Shown in pieces: positions 24,368-32,972 of a stretch of DNA of 37,314 nt. The notes beneath the pieces are model-generated. The model made no database searches, was not told the DNA's origin, and saw only the letters and a list, made by a program, of their open reading frames with translations. A program made the position numbers and the translations under genes. Origin of the DNA: Streptococcus orisratti DSM 15617 (lineage in GTDB: Bacteria; Bacillota; Bacilli; Lactobacillales; Streptococcaceae); assembly GCF_000380105.1 (NCBI RefSeq), contig NZ_KB904465.1, positions 1 through 37,314 on the forward strand, in the 5' to 3' direction. Every line of letters starts with the position of its first letter. Position 1 is the first letter of the stretch.

Positions 24368-25744
24368 TTATCCAACAGTGATATCCATTGGCGCATATTG
24401 AATGGTTTTCCCTTTTTTTTGAAGAAGGCTGAGCAGTACGGTGATTGGTCCTACGCGTCCGATAAACATCAAAGCAATGATAATCAAACGTCCTACAGTT
24501 GACAGTTGAGGGGTCACATCCATGGAAACTCCGACCGTAGCAATAGCAGAGATAGCCTCAAAAAGCAATGCTAATGGCTTGATAGAAGGTTCTACTTCAA
24601 GAAGTAAAACGTAACCAGTCATCAAGACAGCAAAGAAGAAAATCAGTACAGTCAATGTCTGTTTGATGGTTTTATTGGCAATAATACGATTACGAAAGGT
24701 TACTTCTGACTGGCCATCCAGTTCGGATTTGAAGAGAAGATAAGTGATTGCTATGGTAGTCACCTTTACTCCGCCTGCTGTTCCTCCAGGAGCACCACCG
24801 ATAATCATTTGCAACATGTAGAGAATGTTTGTAGCAGGATGTGCATCTTGGTAAGAAATAGTAGCAAACCCCGCCGTCCGCATAGTTACTGTTTGAAAAA
24901 AACTCACCATTAACTGTTGAAAGGGATGATAAGTTCCTATGGTTTTTGTGTTCCCAATTTCTGTCATCCAACTTAATACTGTTCCTAAAAAGAGGAGCAG
25001 ACCAGTTGTGTAAAGCACCAAGCGCGTTTGGTTTCGTATAGGACGAATAGCTGAGCTGAGATGTTTAGGGCGATTAGTCAAATAACGCTTAACAGCATGA
25101 ATGAGATCCATCCAGACGGCAAAACCAATGCCTCCAGAAATAATTAAAAAAGCAATGACAAAATTAATCAATGGATTAAGGGCATAGTCTTTAAGGCTTG
25201 ATGAGCCTAGATTATCAAAACCAGCATTACAGAAAGCTGAAATAGCTAGAAAAATACTATTAAAAATTCCATGCTGCCAACCGAATCGTGGAATAAAGTC
25301 TAGCATTAACAGCAGTGCAGCAATAGCTTCAATAGTAAAGGTTAATTTATAGACATTAAAGAGATAATGTCGTAAATCGGAACTATTTTCTCGGCTGAGG
25401 GCTGATTGCAAGAGATTCTGGTCAGTGACGGTTATCCGCCTACGACGTACAGCATACATGCTGATAGCAATTAGGGTAACAAGTCCTAGACCACCAATTT
25501 GCATGAGACACATGGCGATAACCTGACCTAAACCGTTGTAAACATCTGCAACAGCAACAACCGATAAGCCTGTCACGCAAACCATAGACACAACGTTGAA
25601 TAAATGATCGAAAAAAGTCGTCGATGGTGCACTAGAGTAGTGGGTTATAGGAAGTGATAATAGGCAGCTTCCTATGATAATGACAATCATAAAGCTAAAT
25701 GTCAGTCGTTGTGTCACTGACACTGATTTTAGAAAAGAGTACAC
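24368..25744 (-). CDS. ktrB: Potassium uptake channel subunit KtrB (TrkH family)
   Basis: A 458-residue membrane protein with the fourfold M1-P-M2 repeat of the TrkH/KtrB family. The four selectivity-filter segments are visible as MVCVTGLSVV, SAFCNAGFDNLG, TMRTAGFATIS and AIATVGVSMD, each with the conserved filter Gly. The sequence GGAPGGTAGGVKVTT corresponds to the gating loop in the third repeat. The length is usual. It partners KtrA, encoded downstream. Confidence 0.95.
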   Translation of the reverse strand: MYSFLKSVSVTQRLTFSFMIVIIIGSCLLSLPITHYSSAPSTTFFDHLFNVVSMVCVTGLSVVAVADVYNGLGQVIAMCLMQIGGLGLVTLIAISMYAVRRRRITVTDQNLLQSALSRENSSDLRHYLFNVYKLTFTIEAIAALLLMLDFIPRFGWQHGIFNSIFLAISAFCNAGFDNLGSSSLKDYALNPLINFVIAFLIISGGIGFAVWMDLIHAVKRYLTNRPKHLSSAIRPIRNQTRLVLYTTGLLLFLGTVLSWMTEIGNTKTIGTYHPFQQLMVSFFQTVTMRTAGFATISYQDAHPATNILYMLQMIIGGAPGGTAGGVKVTTIAITYLLFKSELDGQSEVTFRNRIIANKTIKQTLTVLIFFFAVLMTGYVLLLEVEPSIKPLALLFEAISAIATVGVSMDVTPQLSTVGRLIIIALMFIGRVGPITVLLSLLQKKGKTIQYAPMDITVG

Positions 25745-25810
25745 AATAGAAGTCCTTTCATTCCAAAAAGCTAAGAATATGATAGCAAAAAAGCACTAAA
25801 AAGACTAGTC

Positions 25811-25839
25811 TTGAGGTTGTATGATAACTGTGGTACAAT
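25811..25839 (+). promoter_or_regulatory. Promoter of the TraX-family gene
   Basis: TTGAGG (25811-25816), a 17-bp spacer and TACAAT (25834-25839), preceded in the spacer by TGTGG. Confidence 0.7.
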
Positions 25840-25876
25840 AAGAAAGATTAACCTAGACATACAAGGAGTTTTATTA

Positions 25877-26596
25877 ATGAATAAAATTGATGCTTTTCAT
25901 TTAAAAGTGATCGCTATTATCGCTATGTTTTTAAATCATGTTGGTCATACTTTTGAGAATGTGTGGAATCCTCCGTTATGGGAATTTACTTATCTGACAA
26001 TAGGTCTTTTGACCTTTCCAATCATGGCTTACTTACTAGTAGAAGGATTTTTCTATACTCGAAGTCGTTGGAAATATGCAGGTCGACTCTTCTTATTTGG
26101 CTTAATTAGTCTTTTTCCTTTTCATTACCTTTTTGAATTTAACTGGTCATTTTTCAATCCCATCAATAACATCATGTTCACACTAATGCTGGGTGTCTTA
26201 ATGATGATGGCTTGTGAAAAGGTTAAAAATCATTTCTTACAAATCCTAGTTTTAATTTTCTTTATCCTTGCTTCCATTACCTCAGACTGGAATCTTTTTG
26301 GTATTCCTATCATTTTTGGATTTTATAGAAATCACGGAAAACCAGAAAATACCAAGTGGGTTCTTGGGATAATCTGTCTCCTAATGATGTATTTGACTTT
26401 TCCTAAAGAATGGACGGCGACTGCTGCGGTAGAATGGCTGTCAAATCTGGGAATTTTGACAGTTATCCCTATTCTGGCAGCCTACAATGGCCAGCGAGGC
26501 TATTCACCAAATTGGGTAAAATGGGGGTTTTATGCCTTCTATCCCCTCCACATCAGTCTTCTACTTTTTATTCGTATTCTGATTTTTCACTATTAA
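25877..26596 (+). CDS. TraX family membrane protein
   Basis: 239 residues with about eight hydrophobic segments. The start MNKIDAFHLKVIAIIAMFLN followed by HVGH is characteristic of the TraX family: a His in the first helix, then LLTFPIMAYLLVEGFFYTRS. TraX itself N-acetylates F-pilin; chromosomal homologues such as this are acyltransferase-like proteins of unknown substrate. AAGGAG precedes the ATG at 25877; the frame is open further upstream but includes the promoter. Confidence 0.85.
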   Translation: MNKIDAFHLKVIAIIAMFLNHVGHTFENVWNPPLWEFTYLTIGLLTFPIMAYLLVEGFFYTRSRWKYAGRLFLFGLISLFPFHYLFEFNWSFFNPINNIMFTLMLGVLMMMACEKVKNHFLQILVLIFFILASITSDWNLFGIPIIFGFYRNHGKPENTKWVLGIICLLMMYLTFPKEWTATAAVEWLSNLGILTVIPILAAYNGQRGYSPNWVKWGFYAFYPLHISLLLFIRILIFHY

Positions 26597-26597
26597 A

Positions 26598-26636
26598 AGA
26601 AGCGAATAGGTTTACTGACTAACCTGTTCGCTTTTG
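26598..26636. terminator. Bidirectional terminator between the TraX-family gene and rsmG
   Basis: A 13-bp stem AAGCGAATAGGTT/AACCTGTTCGCTT with one wobble and flanking A and T tracts, placed between convergent genes. Confidence 0.85.
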
Positions 26637-26657
26637 TGAAAATTATAGTAGAAAGGG

Positions 26658-27371
26658 TTAAAGTGGTTTCTTGTTGGGGAGCCCTGCTTTACGCGGATAT
26701 TTGTTTGGGGTTTCTTTTTTCTTTTCTACAATGGTGAGGTTTCGGCCATCCCCATTTGGTAATTGATAGTTGTATGTTAGCACGACCTTAGCAAATAGCA
26801 GAGCTAAGGCATTTTTTGCGTCAGCCAGTTCTTCATCTGCTGCTGCAGCCTTGAGGGCAATCAAGCGCCCACCAATAGTTAAAAAAGGTATAGTTAGTTC
26901 AGACAAGACTTGCATGCGGGCTACTGCACGAGCCGTCACGATATCAAAAGTGGCGCGGAAAGTTTTATCTTGGCCAAAATCTTCAGCTCTGCCATGGTAA
27001 AAGTGAACCCTATCTAAGCCTAGTTCTCCTGCCAATAGGGTTAGAAAGTTGATGCGTTTATTAAGGGAATCAATAATGGTGACCTCAAGCTCAGGACAGA
27101 GAATTTTCATAGGTAGGCTGGGGAATCCTGCTCCAGCCCCTATATCCAACAGTCGTACGGGTTCGTTTTTGATATGACCTTGTAGAACGGGTGCTAAGGA
27201 ATCGTAAAAATGCTTGAGATAGACCTCTTCTTTTTCGGTGATAGCTGTCAAATTGATTTTTTTGTTCCATTCTATTAGTAGCTCAAAGTAGCGCTCAAAT
27301 TGATTTTTTTGTAAATCGCTGAGCGTAAAACCTTGTTCAGCCAAGTATTGATAAAATTCAGCAGGTGTCAT
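26658..27371 (-). CDS. rsmG: 16S rRNA (guanine-527-N7) methyltransferase
   Basis: A 237-residue GidB/RsmG enzyme that methylates G527 of 16S rRNA using SAM; loss confers low-level streptomycin resistance. Motif I is [17 protein letters not shown], the acidic strand end is [14 protein letters not shown], and [20 protein letters not shown] is the conserved catalytic-side motif. The basic tail [14 protein letters not shown] is normal. It is the usual neighbour of ktrAB and htpX in streptococci. Confidence 0.95.
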   Translation of the reverse strand: MTPAEFYQYLAEQGFTLSDLQKNQFERYFELLIEWNKKINLTAITEKEEVYLKHFYDSLAPVLQGHIKNEPVRLLDIGAGAGFPSLPMKILCPELEVTIIDSLNKRINFLTLLAGELGLDRVHFYHGRAEDFGQDKTFRATFDIVTARAVARMQVLSELTIPFLTIGGRLIALKAAAADEELADAKNALALLFAKVVLTYNYQLPNGDGRNLTIVEKKKETPNKYPRKAGLPNKKPL

Positions 27372-27715
27372 CTTGTCTCCTTAATCGATATCTGTACTGA
27401 AACATGCGGTAAAGGTTGGTGCATGCTTAGAACTGTATCTTCTATTTTACCATATTTTGCAGTTAATACTCTTCGAAAATTTAACGAAAGACTTTGCTGT
27501 CTTATTTTGGTGCATTCTATTTGTACATTGCTGAAACGAACAACGTCTGTTTCATTTTCCGTCTTCAATGGTTTCCTAGAATGTTGGAACAAGCCTAATT
27601 TTGATGTTCATTGCGTACAAGCCCTCTTTTCTTTTGAAAAGTTGTAAAAATTGATATAATATCTCTAACGTTATAAGCCATTGAGGTTAACTAGAGGTGA
27701 AAGTGAGGTATTTTT
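27372..27715. other. Intergenic region rsmG / htpX with decayed repeat; no lemA
   Basis: It holds a decayed RUP-like sequence (TACTCTTCGAAAATTTAACG at 27467 to TTCATTGCGTAC at 27617). The htpX promoter follows, with TTGAAA 27634-27639 and extended -10 TGATATAAT (TATAAT 27655-27660). In other streptococci lemA usually precedes htpX; no trace of it is visible here. Confidence 0.55.
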
Positions 27716-28609
27716 ATGTTACAAAGTCAGATTGCTAGTAACAAGCGGCGAACTGTTCTCTTGATTATTGTATTTTTCTTGTTGCTGACAGCTATCGGTG
27801 CTGCGGTTGGTTACCTCCTGCTGAGAAGTCTAGAGCTAGGTGCAGCTTTAGCTTTGATTATCGGGATTATTTATGCAGCTAGTATGATTTTTCAGTCAAT
27901 AAATGTTGTTATGTCTATGAATAATGCGCGTGAAATCAGGCCTGAAGATGCGCCCCAATACTATGAAACAGTTGAGAAAATGGCTATGGTGGCTCAAATT
28001 CCCATGCCACGTGTTTTTATCGTTGAAGACAATTCTCTTAATGCCTTTGCAACAGGATCTAGTCCTGAAAATGCTGCGATTGCAGCCACCACGGGACTTC
28101 TGAAAGTTATGAATCGTGAGGAATTAGAGTCAGTTGTTGGTCATGAAGTCAGTCATATTCGTAACTTTGATGTTCGTATTTCAACCATTGCCGTAGCCTT
28201 AGCCAGTGCAGTGACTCTGATTGCTAGTATAGGTGGTCGGATGATGTGGTTTGGAGGAGGACGTCGCCGCTCGGATGATCGAGATAATGGTATGGGGATT
28301 TTAATATTGTTATTTTCCATCCTATCACTGATTTTAGCTCCTTTAGCGGCGACTCTGGTTCAGTTAGCTATTTCTCGGCAGCGAGAATTTTTAGCTGATG
28401 CTAGTTCAGTTGAATTAACTAATAACCCTTTGGGAATGATTCATGCGCTTGAAAAACTAGACCAATCAGCTCCTATGCAAGCTTCCGTTGATCAAGCTAG
28501 TGCTGCTCTTTACATCAACGATCCAGTTAAGAAAGAAGATGGCTTGAGATCACTCTTTTATACGCATCCTTCTATCTCAGATAGAATTGAGCGTTTGCGT
28601 CAAATGTAA
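27716..28609 (+). CDS. htpX: Membrane zinc metalloprotease HtpX
   Basis: A 297-residue M48B protease for quality control of membrane proteins. There are two N-terminal helices (about 15-40 and 42-62). The zinc motif is HEVSH within [20 protein letters not shown], and two further hydrophobic segments surround a Gly/Arg-rich loop ([13 protein letters not shown]). [13 protein letters not shown] supplies the third zinc ligand Glu, and the ending [14 protein letters not shown] is typical. It is full length for streptococci. The usual upstream partner lemA is absent. Confidence 0.95.
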   Translation: MLQSQIASNKRRTVLLIIVFFLLLTAIGAAVGYLLLRSLELGAALALIIGIIYAASMIFQSINVVMSMNNAREIRPEDAPQYYETVEKMAMVAQIPMPRVFIVEDNSLNAFATGSSPENAAIAATTGLLKVMNREELESVVGHEVSHIRNFDVRISTIAVALASAVTLIASIGGRMMWFGGGRRRSDDRDNGMGILILLFSILSLILAPLAATLVQLAISRQREFLADASSVELTNNPLGMIHALEKLDQSAPMQASVDQASAALYINDPVKKEDGLRSLFYTHPSISDRIERLRQM

Positions 28610-28678
28610 GAACATTGCTTTGCTAATCCTCTAAAAGTTGTTATAATAAAGTCAACCAAGAGAAAGAAAAGAGAAATT

Positions 28679-29215
28679 ATGTTTACTTTAACAGAAATTA
28701 AAAAGCACCCAGAAGGTATTCGGTTTAATAACAGCTTTGATTTGGCTGAAGAAATCAAAGAACGTAACCCTGAAATCATTGATTTGAAGAATGTCACTGC
28801 CAAAGGGACTATCTCCTACGATGATGGTTTATATTTATTGAACTATGAGTTGCTTTACACGCTTACCTTGCCATCTAGTCGTTCTATGAAGCCAGTTCCT
28901 CTGGAGGTTCAAGACTCTGTTTCGGAGATTTTTATTGAAGAGGCTGATTTGGTAGAAAAGGGCGATTTAGTGGATGAGGAGTTAGTCTTAATTGTGGAGG
29001 GAAATAGTATTTCCTTAACTGAGAGCATTTTAGATAATATCTTGTTAAATATTCCTTTGAGTGTCTTGACAGAGGAAGAAGCCAAATCAGATGAGTTTCC
29101 ATCAGGTAAGAATTGGTCAGTTATGACAGAAAGTCAATTTCAGGTGCTTAAGGAGGCTAAAAAGGAACAAAATAATCCTTTTGCAGCCTTAAACGGTTTA
29201 TTTGATGAAGAATGA
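28679..29215 (+). CDS. yceD: DUF177/YceD family protein
   Basis: A 178-residue protein of the YceD (DUF177) family. Recognisable segments are the N-terminal FTLTEIKKHPEGIRFNNSFD, GTISYDDGLYLLNYELLYTL, the acidic middle, and ENILLNIPL-like LDNILLNIPLSVLTEEEA near the end. YceD proteins are linked to 23S rRNA and ribosome assembly and often adjoin rpmF, which is not here. It has its own promoter (TTGCTA 28620-28625, 16 bp, TATAAT 28642-28647). A terminator stem AAAAAGAC/GTCTTTTT lies at 29230-29266. It commonly sits directly upstream of covR in streptococci. Confidence 0.85.
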   Translation: MFTLTEIKKHPEGIRFNNSFDLAEEIKERNPEIIDLKNVTAKGTISYDDGLYLLNYELLYTLTLPSSRSMKPVPLEVQDSVSEIFIEEADLVEKGDLVDEELVLIVEGNSISLTESILDNILLNIPLSVLTEEEAKSDEFPSGKNWSVMTESQFQVLKEAKKEQNNPFAALNGLFDEE

Positions 29216-29316
29216 TTTAAATGAATAGTAAAAAGACAGGGAAGGGGAGTATTCTCAGTCTTTTTTACGTTCATTATGGGAAGTCTATTATTTATACTTT
29301 TCTAAAATCAAACTAA

Positions 29317-29418
29317 TACTCTTCGAAAATCAAAATTATCCGTTGTCAACTTGCCTTGATGAACTCAAGTTCTATCGTCGACTTCGTTTCCTAGGCTACT
29401 TTTGATTTTCATTGAGTA
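29317..29418 (+). repeat. RUP-like 102-bp element, copy 2, nested in an older one
   Basis: Same termini and same length as the copy at 23560 and nearly identical in sequence. It is flanked by the halves of an older element: TACTTTTCTAAAATCAAAC starts at 29295, and TTTTCATTGAGTA ends at 29494. Subtracting the insert leaves about 98 bp. Confidence 0.8.
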
Positions 29419-29711
29419 TAAGGTGCTGTTGTCTTACTTTGAAGAAGCCAATTTCATCTGCACCATCTAGTCTAATCTTAATTTTCATTGAGTAATGGGT
29501 TTGTATTTTGTATGTGTCAAAAAGTTCTAAACAGTATGCACAATTCAAGGATTTTTGCGAGCTTGTTTATTTGAAATAGCAGAAATCCTGTTGGGTTAGG
29601 AAATTAAGAGTAGGTAGTATAACAAAAACTCATTAGAAAATCGAGAAAGTAATCGTTTCCAGAAATTTAAAATACGTTAAATGACAAAACGATTACATTT
29701 TTTAAAATAGC

Positions 29712-29740
29712 TAGTCAAGTAAATTTTTTTCTGTTATACT
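29712..29740 (+). promoter_or_regulatory. Candidate covR promoter
   Basis: TAGTCA, 17-bp spacer, and extended -10 TGTTATACT, followed by AT-rich leader. ATTACATTTTTTAAAATAG just upstream resembles the AT-rich sites CovR tends to bind. Confidence 0.5.
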
Positions 29741-29939
29741 TTTTCAGTACTATTGTTTTGCTTGATACTTAAAGCTATCTAGATTTCTACAAAAGAAGTA
29801 AAAAAGTCGGTGAATTATAAGCTTTTTTTAATTTGATGAACTCTAAATGATGGTTTTGAAATATTGAAACCGCATTATAAGACTGATTAGGTTGATGAGT
29901 AGTAAGTAAAATGATAAGACTATTAAAAAGGAGGAGACA

Positions 29940-30629
29940 ATGAGTAAAAAAATTCTAGTTATTGAAGATGAAAAGAATTTGGCACGTTTTGTATCACTTG
30001 AACTACAACACGAAGGCTATCAAGTTACTGTAATCTCTAATGGACGAACGGGGCTCGATGTTGCACTTGATAAAGATTTTGATCTTGTTTTGTTAGATTT
30101 ATTGCTCCCAGAAATGGACGGATTTGAAATAACACGACGTCTTCAAGCAGAAAAAACGACTTATGTTATGATGATGACTGCGCGCGATTCAGTCATGGAT
30201 ATTGTCGCTGGTTTAGATCGTGGTGCAGATGATTATATAATTAAACCTTTCGCTATTGAGGAATTACTAGCACGTGTTCGTGCTATCTTCCGACGCCAAG
30301 ATATAGAATCTTCTAAAAAGCCTTCATCTACGATGGGCGATTATCAAAATTTGAAACTCAATTCCCAAAATCGCTCGGTTGTGCGAGAAGGTGAAGAAAT
30401 TTCTTTAACGAAGCGTGAATTTGATTTGCTAAGTGCTTTGGTAACCAATGTCAACCATGTTTTGACACGTGAGGATTTGTTGGCAAGCGTTTGGAAATAC
30501 GATGATTCTGTCGAGACAAATGTTGTTGATGTTTATATTCGCTATCTTCGTGGGAAAATTGATGTTCCAGGTAGAGAATCTTACATTCAAACAGTTCGTG
30601 GTATGGGATATGTAGTTCGCGAACATTAA
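29940..30629 (+). CDS. covR: Response regulator CovR (CsrR)
   Basis: A 229-residue OmpR-type regulator. The receiver domain (1-120) has the acidic pair ED at 9-10, phosphoacceptor D53 (VLLDLLLPEMDG), T65, MMTARD and the Lys in DDYIIKPFAIEEL. The DNA-binding winged helix spans about 130-228, with LTKREFDLLSALVTN and ETNVVDVYIRYLRGKI. It is very similar to CovR of group A and B streptococci, where it represses many virulence genes. T65 is the residue phosphorylated there by the Ser/Thr kinase Stk. AGGAGG precedes the ATG. Unlike in those species, covS does not follow directly. Confidence 0.96.
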   Translation: MSKKILVIEDEKNLARFVSLELQHEGYQVTVISNGRTGLDVALDKDFDLVLLDLLLPEMDGFEITRRLQAEKTTYVMMMTARDSVMDIVAGLDRGADDYIIKPFAIEELLARVRAIFRRQDIESSKKPSSTMGDYQNLKLNSQNRSVVREGEEISLTKREFDLLSALVTNVNHVLTREDLLASVWKYDDSVETNVVDVYIRYLRGKIDVPGRESYIQTVRGMGYVVREH

Positions 30630-31265
30630 GAATGTCTTGACAAACGCAAGATTAAATGAGATAGGTGCTTTAACTTTTTGTTGAAAAACGACTTAACAAA
30701 TTGACGAACTCAAAGGCTTGAACATTTTGAGGTATAAAGTAGCGCTTACGTAAACTGAGTTTTAAAAAAGTACCAAATGAAGAACAATGCAGGGGCAATT
30801 AAAGAATGATTGTCTCTTTGTTAACTCTGAAAATCGTACAGAATGCTTGGAAAGTTGAAAACTGTGGCTAAAATTCCTCGTTATCAATAGTTTTAGTTAT
30901 TCATTTATTGTCAATCTTTATTGAGTGTAAGTTATGACTGTTACGTTTTTCAATAAATCATCCAAAATATTAAGAAACTGAATATTTTTGTCCAATTATT
31001 GATTTGGGTTAAATAATTCAGCTTTTTTAATGAGGTTCAATCTAGGAGAGCCCCAAAAGAGATAGTCAGGTTTTATGCTATTCAACGACGACCTAGTTGG
31101 TCTGAAGCTTGTAGAAATAGTGCGTAACTTAGTGATGATCGTAATCTGTCCTTTTCTTTTCCACATAAATTTTAGAATTTCGACGCTCAGTTGGTCGAAA
31201 AGGAAATTGGGATACTGAGAAGTTTTATGATGAGAAGCAATTTTAGGCTGAGTATTTGATTATGC
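30630..31265. other. Gap between covR and the CovS-like gene
   Basis: About 640 bp where covS normally starts within a few bases. All frames are broken, and I see no residual match to the CovS sensor domain or HAMP. A short RUP-end-like GTCAATCTTTATTGAGTGTA occurs near 30911. The CovS 5' half seems to have been deleted or replaced by unrelated AT-rich DNA. Confidence 0.55.
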
Positions 31266-32210
31266 TTGAAGCATAAAAAAGATTTTCTTGTAAGAAAGGA
31301 GGGACTTCAAATTTTTCTAATTATATCATTTTTGATGCTCGCACTGATTTGTTGTTTTATAAAAAAACAATCGTTATTAGTGTTGGCATTTCAAAAAGCT
31401 AAAAATCTTAGTACGGATAATTCAAAAGAATTGTTAGATCAGGAAGGAAATCGATCACAAATTGCTGAGTTAAAAGAAAGCATTGATTATTTGTCAAAGC
31501 AACTTGAACAAGAACGCCAAACACAGCAACAATTTATTAGTGATATTAGTCATGAGTTGCGAAACCCTATAGCTGTTTTGTCAGGACATATTAGCATGTT
31601 GCAGCGTTGGGGGAAAGAGGAACCTGCCATTTTGGAAAAAAGTCTCAATATCATGTCCCAAGAAATGCAACGGATGGCTATTATGGTTAATGAAACTTTG
31701 GACACTGTTCGCCTTCAAGGAACTGTTGAAGGACATGAAGATGAAATGACTGATTTAGGCGAATCCGTTGAGAAAATTTTAGCCAATTTTAGACTCTTGA
31801 AAGAGGACTTTACTTTTGATTTTGATTCTAACATAAAACCGATTACTGGGAAGATTTATGCCCTGCATTTTGAACAAGCCTTAATTATTTTATTGGATAA
31901 TGCAGTCAAGTATTCTGGAAATGCTAAGAAGATTGAAGTTGACTTAAATGTTCAAGAAGATTTTGCTTGTTTGTCGGTTATTGATTATGGGCAAGGTATG
32001 TCGGAACAAGATTTGGATCATATTTTTGACCGATTTTATAGGAGTGAAACTTCAAAAATGCAAGTATCAACTCAAGAAGGAGCTGGAATCGGCTTAGCAA
32101 TTCTAAAGCAAATCGCTAATGCCTATCATTTGTCTATTCAGGCTGATAGCCAACTTGGAGTTGGGACTTCATTTCATCTAAAAATTCCGATTGTTGATAG
32201 TGCAAAATGA
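31266..32210 (+). CDS. covS: CovS-like sensor kinase without the extracellular sensor
   Basis: 314 residues from a TTG start, against about 500 in group A streptococcal CovS. It has one hydrophobic segment (about 15-32), a coiled coil (about 60-90) and then a complete kinase core: H-box ISDISHELRNP with H96, N-box LIILLDNAVKYS, G1 VIDYGQGMS, F-box FDRFYR and G2 GAGIGLAILKQIA. The core resembles CovS (LQRWGKEEP, EGHEDEMT), but the second membrane helix, extracellular domain and HAMP are missing. CovS has HELRT; here it is HELRN. The TTG has no clear ribosome site; AAAGGAGGG at 31296 lies 7 nt before an in-frame ATT (31311), a possible rare start. Function in CovR control is inferred. Confidence 0.75.
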   Translation: MKHKKDFLVRKEGLQIFLIISFLMLALICCFIKKQSLLVLAFQKAKNLSTDNSKELLDQEGNRSQIAELKESIDYLSKQLEQERQTQQQFISDISHELRNPIAVLSGHISMLQRWGKEEPAILEKSLNIMSQEMQRMAIMVNETLDTVRLQGTVEGHEDEMTDLGESVEKILANFRLLKEDFTFDFDSNIKPITGKIYALHFEQALIILLDNAVKYSGNAKKIEVDLNVQEDFACLSVIDYGQGMSEQDLDHIFDRFYRSETSKMQVSTQEGAGIGLAILKQIANAYHLSIQADSQLGVGTSFHLKIPIVDSAK

Positions 32211-32288
32211 CATTAGCTACTGTTCCTTGGAATAATTTATAAAAATCAATAAATTTAAGTGAGTAGCTATATAACGTTTATCCCTAAC

Positions 32289-32316
32289 AAAAGGTGTTGC
32301 AAAAACGCCTTTTTAT
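32289..32316 (+). terminator. Terminator after the CovS-like gene
   Basis: A 10-bp stem AAAAGGTGTT/AACGCCTTTT with one wobble, loop GCAAA, then TTTT. The rest of the 270-bp gap before nrdR shows only the likely -10 TAAAAT upstream of nrdR. Confidence 0.8.
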
Positions 32317-32480
32317 TATGGAAAATATTATCATGGATTGCGAAAATCAAAACGCTATTTTGCGAACTTAATTTGATAAATGTTTTAAAACTTCAAAGAA
32401 TAAGAAAATGTCTTTGGCTTTTGTTATTATTGGAAATATGGTAAAATAAGGTATTAAAATGTTAGAATAGGGGTGTTTTC

Positions 32481-32972
32481 ATGCGTTGTCCAAAATGTAG
32501 TTTTAATAAATCAAGCGTCGTTGATAGTCGCCAAGCAGAAGAAGGAAATACGATTAGACGACGCCGCGAATGCGAAAAATGTCACACCCGATTTACAACC
32601 TTCGAAAGAGTTGAAGAATTACCACTTTTAGTGATTAAGAAAGATGGTACGCGGGAGCAATTTTCACGGGATAAAATCCTCAATGGTATTATCCAAAGTG
32701 CTCAAAAACGTCCAGTCTCAAGCAATGATATTGAAAATGCGATTAGTCGTATTGAGCAAGCTGTTAGAAGCCAATATGATAGCGAAGTCTCTAGTGAAGT
32801 TATTGGCAATCTGGTCATGGACGAACTAGCTGAACTAGATGAAATTACCTATGTTCGTTTTGCATCTGTTTACAAATCTTTCAAGGATGTTGATGAAATT
32901 GAGGAACTTCTCAAGCAAATCACTGATCGTGTCCGTAGTAAGAAAAGTAGTGTAACCAATGAATCCAATTGA
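32481..32972 (+). CDS. nrdR: Ribonucleotide reductase repressor NrdR
   Basis: A 163-residue NrdR with the N-terminal zinc ribbon C3-x2-C6...C31-x2-C34 ([29 protein letters not shown]). An ATP-cone domain ([20 protein letters not shown] through [18 protein letters not shown]) senses ATP/dATP. It represses ribonucleotide reductase operons by binding NrdR boxes. Its 3' end overlaps the start of dnaB by 14 nt, so they are co-transcribed and probably translationally coupled, the usual streptococcal order. Confidence 0.96.
   Translation: MRCPKCSFNKSSVVDSRQAEEGNTIRRRRECEKCHTRFTTFERVEELPLLVIKKDGTREQFSRDKILNGIIQSAQKRPVSSNDIENAISRIEQAVRSQYDSEVSSEVIGNLVMDELAELDEITYVRFASVYKSFKDVDEIEELLKQITDRVRSKKSSVTNESN

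Larger units (their letters stand above)
29216..29939. other. Long covR upstream region with nested RUP-like repeats
   Basis: 724 bp without a gene. It holds the yceD terminator, an older RUP-like element (29295-29494) carrying a younger one (29317-29418), then AT-rich DNA. A candidate covR promoter (TAGTCA 29712-29717, 17 bp, TATACT 29735-29740) leaves a leader of about 190 nt. Confidence 0.6.

Noticed and set aside
30630..31265. Frameshifted remains of the CovS sensor domain
   Set aside because: Reading the frames by eye showed no recognisable CovS segments; a protein-level alignment of this stretch could still find weak traces.
29940..32210. covR as a truly orphan regulator
   Set aside because: The downstream kinase retains CovS-like core sequence (LQRWGKEEP, EGHEDEMT) and all catalytic boxes, so a remodelled covS fits better.
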